64,000 nucleotides of DNA from Proteiniphilum propionicum (GCF_022267555.1 NZ_CP073586.1:2832501-2896500); one strand, 5' to 3'; shown: positions 42,863 through 51,986, counted from the first letter of the stretch. The notes: generated by a model from the sequence alone, not told the origin. Made by a program: numbers and translations.

Positions 42863-43417
42863 TTATATTGCTGATTCGTTTTTCAACATCATCTCTTTTA
42901 TGCCTAAACCCCAGTGATATCCACCCAGGCTTTTGTCTGAACTTATTACCCGGTGACATGGGATAATGTATGAAATAGGATTCTCTTTCACTGCAGAGCC
43001 AACAGCCCGAAAAGCCTTGGGGTTACCTGTATTTTCCGCGATAATTTTGTAGGTAGTTGTTTCCCCGTATGGGATATTAAGCAGCTCTTCCCATACTCTC
43101 AGCTGAAAACTGGTTCCTTTTATATGTAGGGGAAGGAAGTCGTCGGCAACTTTACCGTCAATAAGGGAAAGAGCTGTATCGTGTACTTTCTCGCTCTCTT
43201 TTATGTGAATGGCTGCGGAGTATCTTTTTTTTAGTTCGTACTCCATATTTTTCTCGTTGCCAAAGGCTATATAACAGATACCGGTATTGGTAGAAGCAAT
43301 AAGAACTTTACCGTACAACGAATAATAAATATTATACTTTATTTTAATTCTGTTTTCCTCATGTGGTGACATTACGGTAATATACAGAATATTATTATTT
43401 CTATCTTGTTGGCTCAT
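42863..43417 (-). CDS. ogt: Methylated-DNA--protein-cysteine methyltransferase
   Basis: A suicide repair enzyme that moves the alkyl group of O6-methylguanine onto its own cysteine. The active site is IIPCHRVI with Cys154; the helix-turn-helix segment PYGETTTYKIIAENTGNPKA and the asparagine hinge KENPISYIIP are present. Length 184 is near normal for Ogt. The start may be the ATG at 43417 or a later one (MSPHEENRIKIKYNIYYSLY, 14 codons in). It lies in the minus-strand group with ApbE and a porin; no functional link is obvious. Confidence 0.93.
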   Translation of the reverse strand: MSQQDRNNNILYITVMSPHEENRIKIKYNIYYSLYGKVLIASTNTGICYIAFGNEKNMEYELKKRYSAAIHIKESEKVHDTALSLIDGKVADDFLPLHIKGTSFQLRVWEELLNIPYGETTTYKIIAENTGNPKAFRAVGSAVKENPISYIIPCHRVISSDKSLGGYHWGLGIKEMMLKNESAI

Positions 43418-43479
43418 CTCAGGTTATATTATTTGTAATCAGCAACGCAGATAAGTATGTACAATTTATAAAGCATACA

Positions 43480-44517
43480 TTAATTGGATAAAAACTGTTC
43501 AAAACCATCGGAATATTTTATGCCGAAGGTGCTGTCCTGCTTTTCGTAAATGAAATAGTAGTACAGCCCGGGAAGTTTACTGGCTACTTCAATCGATCTC
43601 TCCATTCCCATTGCCATGAAGGCTGTCGCATATGCATCGGCAGTCATGCAGTCATCGGCAATAACTGTAGCCCCAAGAATATCCAGTTGTGAGGGATATC
43701 CCGTTTGTGGATCTATGGTGTGTGCATATTTTTTCCCATCTTTTATATAGTAATTACGGTAATTGCCCGATGTTGCCATTGATTTGTTGCATAGTGACAG
43801 AATTACCTGCAGGTCGTGCTGAATACCTGTAAAATCGTCAATTGGCTTATCCACTCCAATTCGCCAGCACTCACCCTTCTCGTTCACTCCTTTTGCAGTA
43901 ATCTCTCCGCCAATCTCAACCATGTAGTTATCAATTCCGTAACTCTCCAGTAGGTCTGCTATCACATCACATGCATATCCTTTGGCAATGGCAGATGCAT
44001 TTATCTGTACTCTGGGATCGCTTTTCAAAATGTATCCATCACTGTCTATGCTTATTTTTTCGTAACCTACAAAGCTTTTGAGGCTGTCGATAATTTCAGG
44101 TGTTACACTGTCGATATTCTTAAATCCGAAACCCCATGCATTGATAAGCGGTGATACGGTGATATCAAATTTTCCTCCGGTATTTCGTGAAACCTCTTCC
44201 GATTTCAGGAATACGTTCAAGAAAAAAGAGTCGGGTTTCACCTGCTCATTACGATTTACTTTTGATATTATTGAGCTATCTTTAAAAGGATTTAATGACA
44301 TATCGAACTTGTGGAGTTCGGCCACAATCTCCTCTTTAAGTGAATGGCTGTATGAATATTTTATATTATAGCCGGTTGTGAAGATCTCTCCTTGATCATG
44401 ATGATATGTATAATTCTCTTTTTTATTCACTGAATTACATGACAGGACCAGTGAAACTAAAACCAAAGAAAGTGTATTTATATATTGAACTCTCATCTGT
44501 TTGGTTATTTTCATCAT
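43480..44517 (-). CDS. apbE: ApbE-family FAD:protein FMN transferase
   Basis: A 345-residue lipoprotein of the periplasmic face, with lipobox VSLVLSC (Cys26 or 27 from the first ATG). It covalently attaches FMN to threonine residues of redox proteins such as Nqr/Rnf subunits. Family motifs are FDITVSPLINAWGFGF, INASAIAKGYACDVIADLLE, YMVEIGGEITAKG, the HTIDPQTGYP box and the Mg-binding DDCMTADAYATAFMAMG. Full length. Two ATGs in a row at the start leave a one-codon ambiguity. Confidence 0.95.
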   Translation of the reverse strand: MMKITKQMRVQYINTLSLVLVSLVLSCNSVNKKENYTYHHDQGEIFTTGYNIKYSYSHSLKEEIVAELHKFDMSLNPFKDSSIISKVNRNEQVKPDSFFLNVFLKSEEVSRNTGGKFDITVSPLINAWGFGFKNIDSVTPEIIDSLKSFVGYEKISIDSDGYILKSDPRVQINASAIAKGYACDVIADLLESYGIDNYMVEIGGEITAKGVNEKGECWRIGVDKPIDDFTGIQHDLQVILSLCNKSMATSGNYRNYYIKDGKKYAHTIDPQTGYPSQLDILGATVIADDCMTADAYATAFMAMGMERSIEVASKLPGLYYYFIYEKQDSTFGIKYSDGFEQFLSN

Positions 44518-44590
44518 TCACACAATTAAAATATTAATGAACAGTCTTAAATTCTAAATCGACTTTTTGCAGGTGACTTTTTTCTTATTC

Positions 44591-45541
44591 TTAAAATTCT
44601 TCTTCAATCCGGTAATAGTTCCTTTCGGGCGAATTCCTTGAAATTAGCTCACCCAAAAATCCCGCCAGAAAGAGAAGCGTTCCCAGTATCATCATTGTTA
44701 GAGAGATATAGAAATATGGCGACTCGGTAACCAGGCGGTAAGGGTTCCCATGGTGCATGTCGTACAGTTTCATTGAACCTACGAGAATGGTTGCGATGAA
44801 ACCGATAAAGAACATCACGCTTCCCCACAACCCGAAGAAGTGCATTGGCTTTTTCCCGAACCTGTTAAGGAACCATAAAGTCATTAGGTCGAGGTAACCA
44901 TTAACGAACCTGTCGGCACCGAATTTACTCCTTCCATATTTACGTGCCTGGTGGTGTACTGCCATTTCACCGATTTTAGTATATCCTGCATTCTTGGCCA
45001 GTACCGGGATATAGCGATGCATATCGTTATACACCTCTATGCTTTTTGCCAGTGATTTGCTATAAGCTTTTAATCCGCAATTAAAATCGTGAAGTTTTAT
45101 TCCTGACACTTTTCTGGCTGTTGCGTTAAACAATTTGGACGGCAGGTTCTTTGTCAGTTTATCGTCGTACCTCTTTTTTTTCCATCCTGAAACCAGATCG
45201 TAGCCATCTTCCCTGATCATACGGTAAAGCTCCGGTATTTCATCTGGACTATCCTGAAGATCGGCATCCATTGTGATGATAACATCGCCTTCTGCTTTTT
45301 GAAAAGCACAATGCAGTGCTGGCGATTTGCCATAATTCCGTCTAAACTTTATTGCTTTTACCATATTGGAGCCGTTCTTCAGCTTTTTTATGATCTCCCA
45401 GGAGCCATCAGTGCTTCCATCGTCTACAAAAATAATTTCGTATGAAAAACCATTCTCCTGCATAACACGTTTTATCCAGTCGTGCAGCTCTTGAAGCGAG
45501 TCTTCTTCGTTAAATAACGGTATTACAACTGATATATCCAT
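44591..45541 (-). CDS. Membrane-anchored family 2 glycosyltransferase (DPM1/GtrB type)
   Basis: A 316-residue enzyme with a cytosolic GT-A domain (1-225) and two C-terminal membrane helices at about 232-256 and 268-293. Motifs are VVIPLFNEEDSLQEL, FVDDGSTDGSW, DADLQDSP (the metal-binding DxD region) and LHDFNCGLKAYSK. Members such as GtrB, ArnC and Dpm1 transfer a sugar from a nucleotide donor to the polyprenyl-phosphate carrier. It is followed after 73 bp by apbE and preceded at 24 bp by the DUF4199 gene. It could supply a lipid-linked sugar for the neighbouring glycan, or modify lipid A or phospholipid (inference). Confidence 0.92.
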   Translation of the reverse strand: MDISVVIPLFNEEDSLQELHDWIKRVMQENGFSYEIIFVDDGSTDGSWEIIKKLKNGSNMVKAIKFRRNYGKSPALHCAFQKAEGDVIITMDADLQDSPDEIPELYRMIREDGYDLVSGWKKKRYDDKLTKNLPSKLFNATARKVSGIKLHDFNCGLKAYSKSLAKSIEVYNDMHRYIPVLAKNAGYTKIGEMAVHHQARKYGRSKFGADRFVNGYLDLMTLWFLNRFGKKPMHFFGLWGSVMFFIGFIATILVGSMKLYDMHHGNPYRLVTESPYFYISLTMMILGTLLFLAGFLGELISRNSPERNYYRIEEEF

Positions 45542-45565
45542 CGATTTGAAAAAACATTAAATATT

Positions 45566-46081
45566 TTACAGTTTTTTTAAACGCATCGCCGTGGGAACTA
45601 CAATAAGAGAGAGAATGAAACCCAGGAAAACATCCGCCAGGATTACATTGCTTATGATATAAGAAAATATTGATGGGAGGGGTTGCTCTGCCAGGCGTGA
45701 TGCGAAGGATTTACCTATATTTATTGTCTGAGCCATCTCTATCATTTTCTCATAAAGATTCGATATATAAGCAGGTTCGATCCATTTAACATGAATGAAC
45801 ACTACAAGAGATTCGAGTATGGAGGCGAAAAAAAACAACAATATTGAAAATTGAACCCCATGCCAGAAACTCATTTTGTTCTGCATTAAACAAGTATTGT
45901 ATTTTACAAGAAAATAAAACAGCAACAGGGGAGTGCCAAAACTCAGTATCGAACCAATTGTGTTGAATATCCGATAGCTATTCCCTGCAATTACAAACAG
46001 GTATTTAAAAACCCAGAATAACCCAAGGTAAATACCTGCATACGTAGTATAATTCAACAATTGATTTCTGTTCTCTTCCAT
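45566..46081 (-). CDS. DUF4199 membrane protein
   Basis: A 171-residue integral membrane protein with four helices at about 13-33, 38-60, 71-95 and 142-163. The family is Bacteroidetes-specific, of unknown function, and often encoded beside a GtrB-type glycosyltransferase as here. Start at ATG 46081; the divergent regulator gene begins 251 bp away. Confidence 0.8.
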   Translation of the reverse strand: MEENRNQLLNYTTYAGIYLGLFWVFKYLFVIAGNSYRIFNTIGSILSFGTPLLLFYFLVKYNTCLMQNKMSFWHGVQFSILLFFFASILESLVVFIHVKWIEPAYISNLYEKMIEMAQTINIGKSFASRLAEQPLPSIFSYIISNVILADVFLGFILSLIVVPTAMRLKKL

Positions 46082-46297
46082 TTAGTACAATTTATCATAC
46101 AAAAGTAATCAAAAATATTAAAAAGTAGAAAATGAAGATTTTTGAATAAAATTTGACTGCCCGGACTCATTGGTTATAATCAATATAATTTATTGTTAAT
46201 TCTATAATCCCATGCAAATCAAATAGTGCTACTAAAAAATCCACGTTAAATTAAGATTTATTAAACAAAAAAGTATCGAAGTAATGACAATACATTT

Positions 46298-46305
46298 TAT
46301 ATTTG
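46298..46305 (+). promoter_or_regulatory. -7 element of the second PAS-LuxR regulator
   Basis: TATATTTG at 46298-46305, followed by TGACAT. The same TATATTTGTGA core is found in the promoter of the paralog at 36904. I see no GTAATATTATGTAA box here. Confidence 0.5.
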
Positions 46306-46331
46306 TGACATGTTTTAAAGATCACAACAGT

Positions 46332-47132
46332 ATGGAATCCCCAAAATTGGAGATAGGGAGGAGTGGATTGTTTCAATCAGATGGGAAAATTTTGATTGAT
46401 ATAGATGATATACCTTATCCCACAGCTGTTTATTTTATTGATAATGATGAGGTTGCTTTGAATAAGTGTGCATATGAAATTCTTGGAATGAAGGATGACG
46501 CAGTTTTTGACCTTAATTCGTGGAGAAAAATTAATCCATACGTTGAAGATATTCTAAAAAAAATAACCCCCGGAATTGTAACAGACCAAAAAATTCATGT
46601 AATACTTTTTGATGGAAAACATGAAATTATGAACTACTCATTCTCTTGTTTTTCAAATCCTTTAATAGGTAAAATTACTATTATTCATTTTTCAAAAGCT
46701 TCTGAAAAATATTCCGTTGCCTCATTATCTTCTTTATATTCTATAAGGGAGGAATTGACAAAGTTAAAACCTTATCTGAACAGGCCCGGTAAAATAATAC
46801 ATGATGAAATAATGACAAAGTATTTCAGAGAGGGGAATCAAAAACTCACATTAGATGATTTAGTATATTATGAGAAGGAGCTTCGCATTATCCAGAGAAC
46901 ATATCCATCTTTATCACATCGTGAAGTAATTTTGTGCGGATTACTTGTAAATGATGTTGACACAAAGGATATAGCGGTTATTACCAACAGGTCGTTGGTC
47001 TCTGTATTTGTTACAATCCATCGCATCAACAAAAAACTGGGAATATTAAATAAGAAAGAATTGATTCTTATGCTGAAAAATCTTGTAAGAAAGAAGGAAA
47101 AACAACATAAAATAACTATAGCCGGCTTCTGA
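46332..47132 (+). CDS. PAS-like / LuxR-HTH transcription regulator (paralog 2)
   Basis: A 266-residue soluble regulator. I start it at ATG 46332 (MESPKLEIGRSGLFQSDGKI) because this aligns with the start of the paralog at 36936; a longer frame adds 16 residues. The PAS-like half covers about 20-140 (IDIDDIPYPTAVYFIDNDEV, ILGMKDDAVFDLNSWRKINP) and the LuxR HTH about 195-255 (YPSLSHREVILCGLLVNDVD, TKDIAVITNRSLVSVFVTIH, RINKKLGIL). It lies directly upstream of the polysaccharide operon, with the same orientation, so it is the most likely specific regulator of the promoter at 47475-47554 (inference). Confidence 0.8.
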   Translation: MESPKLEIGRSGLFQSDGKILIDIDDIPYPTAVYFIDNDEVALNKCAYEILGMKDDAVFDLNSWRKINPYVEDILKKITPGIVTDQKIHVILFDGKHEIMNYSFSCFSNPLIGKITIIHFSKASEKYSVASLSSLYSIREELTKLKPYLNRPGKIIHDEIMTKYFREGNQKLTLDDLVYYEKELRIIQRTYPSLSHREVILCGLLVNDVDTKDIAVITNRSLVSVFVTIHRINKKLGILNKKELILMLKNLVRKKEKQHKITIAGF

Positions 47133-47474
47133 TTCATTTTGAATGAAAATAGCAGTAACGTAATCATTACACTCCATCTCACGTAATCAGCAAAATATTT
47201 AAATATTAACCACCATGCCTGCCTTTGCTGCCAGATATATTTAATGCATTTTAATCTGTAAGCTAATTCCTGAATAGCTAACATCATTTCAGCTACAATG
47301 TACTTTATTTATATTGCTATAGTATTGAAACATTGCTGTACTGGTTTCAAACATGCCCGGTTTTGGAAACAGAGCAATGTTTAACAATATTTATTATGCA
47401 ATTTATAGCAATTCCAATTAAAATATCAGCAACAGCGTTAAACAGTCGTTTATGAAATATAGTCCATCTGTTTT
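47133..47474. other. Intergenic stretch with a 67-bp inverted repeat
   Basis: TATTGAAACATTGCT (47323-47337) pairs with AGCAATGTTTAACAATA (47373-47389) with a two-base bulge, and an inner GTTTC/GAAAC pair extends the structure. No T-run follows. No gene is supported here. Confidence 0.6.
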
Positions 47475-47554
47475 GTAATATTATGTAATTAAAATTTTAA
47501 TAATAACGATAAATTGAAAATATATATTTGCAGCACTTAACTAATTTAGTTAAG
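47475..47554 (+). promoter_or_regulatory. Shared promoter module, copy 2 (P3), polysaccharide operon
   Basis: GTAATATTATGTAA (47475-47488), -7 element TATATTTG (47523-47530) and the perfect 19-bp palindrome CTTAACTAATTTAGTTAAG (47536-47554). The distances between the starts of the parts, 48 and 13 bp, are identical to those of the module at 39992-40071. The first gene begins about 150 bp downstream. Confidence 0.72.
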
Positions 47555-47705
47555 AACAATGCAACGTACTTTTTCTTTTATTCGGGAATAACATTTATGT
47601 GGAAAATAATATTTAGGCTGAAACATTATCATTTTAAAATTCGATCCTGATATTTTCCTAGTGTGATAAAGCGTGTTTTATGTAGTGTTTCTAACTTCTA
47701 TTGAA

Positions 47706-48500
47706 ATGAATAAAATTATTTACACTCTGATATTAATTATGATATCCATATCTTGTTCTCAAGTTAAGGATATTTCATATTTTCAGAATATTGAGCAGAT
47801 AATGACTTTACCCGGCAGTAACGGTAACGGGCACGATGCGAGAATAAAACCTAAAGATATTTTGTCTATCACCGTTGTTAGCAGTGAACCTGCCGCATCG
47901 AGAAGATACAACCTTTTTACACCGCAAACTGAAACTGGCGGTACGTTCTACTCCCAGGCAGTGCTTCAAAACTATTTGGTGGACAGCGATGGAAAAATTA
48001 ATTTTCCATCTTTGGGGTCTCTGAAGGTAGAAGGGTTAAATACCAAAGAGCTGGAATTGCATATCAACAATCTGCTTGCTCCGTTCTTCACTGAAGAGAA
48101 GCCGGTTGTCACTGTCAGAATTGTTAATTATTCGGTCAATATAATGGGTGAAGTTCTCAGGCCGGGGAAATATGAATCAATGAGCGGCCGGATGACAATC
48201 TTAGATGGATTGGCAATGGCGGGCGATATGACTATTTACGGACGCAGAGATAATGTGAAAGTGCTAAGGGATGATGGAAATGGAGAGCTAATTATATACA
48301 CGCTTAATCTGACTGATAAAAACATGTTTTATTCCCCCGCATTTTTTTTGGAGCAAAATGATGTTGTGTATGTCGAACCCAACAAGTCGAAGGCAAATTC
48401 TTCAAAATATGGAGCCGCTGAATCTTTCAGGATTTCTACTTTGTCGGTATTGATCTCTCTGATAACTATGACTACAACAATTTTCGGATTGTTGAGGTGA
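47706..48500 (+). CDS. Wza/BexD-type polysaccharide export lipoprotein
   Basis: A 264-residue outer-membrane lipoprotein from the ATG at 47706 (MNKIIYTLILIMISISCSQV), lipobox ISISC (Cys17). An earlier ATG at 47673 would add 11 residues before the signal peptide. The polysaccharide export domain lies at about 45-150 (ARIKPKDILSITVVSSEPAA, LVDSDGKINFPSLGSLKVEG) and an SLBB domain at about 155-230 (NYSVNIMGEVLRPGKYESMS, TILDGLAMAGDM), followed by a C-terminal membrane-spanning segment. It forms the outer-membrane channel for the glycan, working with the Wzc-type kinase encoded 35 bp downstream. Confidence 0.92.
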   Translation: MNKIIYTLILIMISISCSQVKDISYFQNIEQIMTLPGSNGNGHDARIKPKDILSITVVSSEPAASRRYNLFTPQTETGGTFYSQAVLQNYLVDSDGKINFPSLGSLKVEGLNTKELELHINNLLAPFFTEEKPVVTVRIVNYSVNIMGEVLRPGKYESMSGRMTILDGLAMAGDMTIYGRRDNVKVLRDDGNGELIIYTLNLTDKNMFYSPAFFLEQNDVVYVEPNKSKANSSKYGAAESFRISTLSVLISLITMTTTIFGLLR

Positions 48501-48535
48501 ATATTTTATAACCACATTTATACTACAGCTTTACA

Positions 48536-50914
48536 ATGTATAAATATTCTGAAGTTGAAGAGGAATTTTCGGCGCTTGCAGAAAAGAGGATCGATCTGAT
48601 TGATATTATAATGAAATATCTGTCTTACTGGAAATGGTTTTTGCTCTCGATAATATTATCTCTGGCCATTGCAGTATCTTATATCTATATAACGTTGCCT
48701 AAATACAAGGTGGCGACTTCAATACTATTCAAAGACGACCAAAAAGGGGGGTTAACCGAGATGAACATCTTTAGAGAGATGGGGGTAGTAAACAGAAAAA
48801 ACAATGTAGATAATGAGATAGAGATACTAAAAAAATCATTGATTGTAGAGAGTGTTGTCAGGAAGCTGAATCTGTATGTTACATATACAAAACTGAATCC
48901 ATTTGAGTTTATTCATCAAACAGGAATTGATAAGGTTTTTCCAAAACTTACATATTTAAGATCGAAAGTAATTTACGGGAAACAATGCCCCATAATAATA
49001 GTGATCCCTGAAAATATTCTGAATAATATGACGAATAACATCGAATTAGATGTTCGGGTAAACAGTGACGGGCATTATCTTTTTTCAGGTATGCATGAAG
49101 GGAAAAAATATTATGTCGGTGGAACTTTTGCCAACAGTACCGCTAATCTGCCTTTTGGTGAAATAAATGTGTTAAAGGGTAATGCCGTTCCAGAAAAAAG
49201 CATGGTCATACGACTTCAGATAAACCATCCGGTGAATGTTGCCGATCAGTTTCTAAATGCCCTTGAGATAGAGCTGACATCGAAAACATCATCGGTAGCG
49301 ACACTTTCTCTGGAATGCATGAATGGTGAATTGGGAAGGACCTTTTTAAAAGAATACATCGAGACATTTAATGAAAAGGTAATAAACGAGCAGATGGAGC
49401 TGGCTGAAAAAACAGCAATACTTATTGATAAACATCTCACAAAACTTAGCAATGAACTAAGCGAAATGGAGTCTCAGGTGCAGGATTACAAGCAGTCACA
49501 AGGGTTGACCGATATTTCTTCACAGGCTGATCTCTTTAATGTTCAGTCGGCAAATATGAGACAAAGGAAGATGGAGGTTGAATCGCAATATGCAATTGTA
49601 TCTGATCTTAATAAATATGTACAGCAGAGGAACGATCATAATCAGCTTATACCTGCCAATCCGGGTATAAAAAGCGAGGTTTTGAATGCACAGATTAACG
49701 CGTATAACAATTTGGTGTTGGAGAGGAATAAACTAGCGCGCATAGCCTCTGGAAGCAACCAGTCGATGATAGACCTGAATAACAGGATTGAATCAACTTT
49801 CAACTCTGTTAAAACAGGACTGCAAAACGAGATGAATAACCTTGTTATACAGCAGCGCGATATCAATGCCTTATATTCTCAAAGCAATGCCAGGATACGG
49901 GCTATACCACGCCAGGAACGTGTCTATTCCGATATTATACGTCAGCAAAACATCAAAGAAGCGTTGTTCCTCTATCTTCTTCAGAAAAAAGAAGAGAGAT
50001 ATATGAATATGACTACTGGTGAACCTACTTCAAGGATTATTGATAATATACGTGTGTTGGGGATAGTTTCGCCAAACAAGAAAATTATCTTTTTTTTATT
50101 TTTTGTCATCGGATCAATATTTCCCGTAGTGGTTATTAAAATCAGAGATCTGCTAAGATACCAGATAGACACTAGGGAGGATATTGAAAAAATCTCTTCT
50201 ATACCGGTACTTGGAGAGATACCAAAATCGGTTCAATCGCAGATAATTGCAGTGAAAGAAGACTGCAACGACAGTTTTAATGAAATGATAAGGCTGTTGA
50301 GGGCAAACCTTTTATTTGTTATTGAAGGTGATAATAAGGTTATAAACATATTGTCGGGAATAAGCGGTGACGGAAAAACGTTTGCTACTCTCAACCTGGG
50401 CATGAGCCTGGCACTACTTGATAAAAACGTGTTGATCATTGAGCTGGATATCAGAAAACCTAAGCTTGCCAAAATTCTTGGATTAGATAGCAAGAAAGGA
50501 GTTACACTTTATTTATCAGGTATTTTAGATAGAAATGAGCTTGTAAAACCTTCCGGTATTCATCCTAATTTGTATGTAATTACTGCTGGAGCGGTTCCTC
50601 CTAATCCTAATGAGATTTTGTCGAAATCAATGCTGGATGAGTTGATAAACAATTATAAGAGCGAATATGATTTCATATTTCTTGATACTGCACCGTTGGG
50701 GCAGGTATCAGACGGATTTGTATTGAACCGGCTTGCAGATGTGAACCTCTACGTTGCCCGTTCAGGATATACGCCTAAAAAATATATTGGCGATGCAGAC
50801 AGGTTTTACCGTGAGAACAGGTTAAAGAAAATATATTTTGTGCTGAACTCTGTTAACATGAACTCAATGGAGTACAGATATGGATTTAGTAAAAAATATG
50901 GATATGGGTATTAA
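48536..50914 (+). CDS. Wzc-type polysaccharide co-polymerase and tyrosine autokinase
   Basis: A 792-residue inner-membrane protein that controls chain length and export. The first membrane helix is at about 33-53, a large Wzz-type periplasmic domain with coiled coils (about 290-420) follows, and the second helix is at about 517-537. The cytosolic BY-kinase domain has Walker A GISGDGKT (about 608-615), Walker A' VLIIELDIRKPKL and Walker B YDFIFLDTAP. The tail YRYGFSKKYGYGY carries five tyrosines (780, 782, 788, 790, 792) for autophosphorylation. Start at ATG 48536. Cycling of this phosphorylation drives assembly in Wzy-dependent systems (established for the family). Confidence 0.94.
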   Translation: MYKYSEVEEEFSALAEKRIDLIDIIMKYLSYWKWFLLSIILSLAIAVSYIYITLPKYKVATSILFKDDQKGGLTEMNIFREMGVVNRKNNVDNEIEILKKSLIVESVVRKLNLYVTYTKLNPFEFIHQTGIDKVFPKLTYLRSKVIYGKQCPIIIVIPENILNNMTNNIELDVRVNSDGHYLFSGMHEGKKYYVGGTFANSTANLPFGEINVLKGNAVPEKSMVIRLQINHPVNVADQFLNALEIELTSKTSSVATLSLECMNGELGRTFLKEYIETFNEKVINEQMELAEKTAILIDKHLTKLSNELSEMESQVQDYKQSQGLTDISSQADLFNVQSANMRQRKMEVESQYAIVSDLNKYVQQRNDHNQLIPANPGIKSEVLNAQINAYNNLVLERNKLARIASGSNQSMIDLNNRIESTFNSVKTGLQNEMNNLVIQQRDINALYSQSNARIRAIPRQERVYSDIIRQQNIKEALFLYLLQKKEERYMNMTTGEPTSRIIDNIRVLGIVSPNKKIIFFLFFVIGSIFPVVVIKIRDLLRYQIDTREDIEKISSIPVLGEIPKSVQSQIIAVKEDCNDSFNEMIRLLRANLLFVIEGDNKVINILSGISGDGKTFATLNLGMSLALLDKNVLIIELDIRKPKLAKILGLDSKKGVTLYLSGILDRNELVKPSGIHPNLYVITAGAVPPNPNEILSKSMLDELINNYKSEYDFIFLDTAPLGQVSDGFVLNRLADVNLYVARSGYTPKKYIGDADRFYRENRLKKIYFVLNSVNMNSMEYRYGFSKKYGYGY

Positions 50915-51055
50915 TGAATAGTTCAATTGTCGCATATGTTATGAGTTCATATTAATTTTTCAATGAAGCTGGATATTATAGCTATATGCTAATTGGATGA
51001 ACAGATGTAAAAGTTAAGCAAATAATATGTGATTCGATTATAAATTTCAGGCATA

Positions 51056-51472
51056 ATGGAGCTCAATGGCGCAAACATAATTCAACTTCCTAAAAAATTT
51101 GACAGAAGGGGAAACCTTTCAGTCATAGAAGAGATAAAAAATATTCCATTTAAGATAAAGCGTACCTATTGGATTTATGATGTTCCGGGGGGAGAGGTAC
51201 GAGGTGGACATGCATATAAGCGCAATCAGGAATTTATTGTAGCACTTTCAGGTAGTTTTGATGTGATTCTGGATAATGGGGAGGAGAGAAAAATATATAC
51301 TCTCAACAGGTCATACTATGGCCTGTATGTACCAAAAGGAGTGTGGAGACAAATGCAAAATTTTTCGACCAATGCGTTAGCTCTCATACTTGCTTCCATC
51401 AAATTTGACATGAAAGACTATATTTATGATTATACTCTGTTTAAAGAACTGACAAAAGAACTAATAACCTGA
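51056..51472 (+). CDS. FdtA/QdtA-like cupin, sugar ketoisomerase-like (copy 1)
   Basis: A 138-residue cupin of the family that isomerises dTDP-4-keto-6-deoxyglucose to the 3-keto sugar. TYWIYDVPGGEVRGGHAYKR, then FIVALSGSFDVILDNGEER and LYVPKGVWRQMQNFS, follow the fold. Where FdtA enzymes have R-G-x-H-A-H this copy reads RGGHAY, so the second of the two histidines is Tyr. It may therefore be altered in activity or specificity, or be a structural partner of copy 2. It lies 141 bp after the kinase gene and 61 bp before copy 2. Confidence 0.82.
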   Translation: MELNGANIIQLPKKFDRRGNLSVIEEIKNIPFKIKRTYWIYDVPGGEVRGGHAYKRNQEFIVALSGSFDVILDNGEERKIYTLNRSYYGLYVPKGVWRQMQNFSTNALALILASIKFDMKDYIYDYTLFKELTKELIT

Positions 51473-51533
51473 TAAATAATTCGAATGTATATTTTTTGGA
51501 GAGCATTCAATTACCGACATTTAAAGAATTATA

Positions 51534-51986
51534 ATGAAAAGGACAAACATATACGACTGTTCAATAATTGAAATTGATAAACATCACAACGAGAAAGGGA
51601 ATATAAGTGTGGTAGAGAACGGTAAAACCATACCCTTCAGAGTAAAGCGTGTTTATTACCTGTATGATGTACCCGGTGGTGAGTCAAGGGGCGGGCATGC
51701 GCATAAGAAACTACATCAGTTGATTGTTGCGGCCAGCGGAAGTTTTGATGTGACGGTTGATGATGGTGAATTAAAAAGGACCTTTACCATCAACAGGCCT
51801 TACAGAGGAGTGTTAATAGTGCCGGGCATTTGGAGAGAGCTGGATAACTTCTCTTCCGGTTCTGTTTGTCTGGTATTGGCATCGACTGAATATTCAGATG
51901 ATGATTATATAAGAGATTACAAGCAATTTAAGGAGTATAAAAATAATTTGTCAAACAAGCGGGGTAAGCCGGAAACTTTAAAATGA
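51534..51986 (+). CDS. FdtA/QdtA-like sugar 3,4-ketoisomerase (copy 2)
   Basis: A 150-residue cupin with the complete RGGHAHKK motif (VYYLYDVPGGESRGGHAHKK), SGSFDVTVDDGELKR and VPGIWRELDNFSSGSVCLVL. The enzyme isomerises a dTDP-4-keto-6-deoxyhexose to the 3-keto form, which the DegT-family aminotransferase encoded next would convert to a 3-amino-3,6-dideoxyhexose (Fuc3N or Qui3N). Whether the product is galacto- or gluco-configured cannot be told from the sequence. The tandem with copy 1 suggests duplication. Confidence 0.88.
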   Translation: MKRTNIYDCSIIEIDKHHNEKGNISVVENGKTIPFRVKRVYYLYDVPGGESRGGHAHKKLHQLIVAASGSFDVTVDDGELKRTFTINRPYRGVLIVPGIWRELDNFSSGSVCLVLASTEYSDDDYIRDYKQFKEYKNNLSNKRGKPETLK

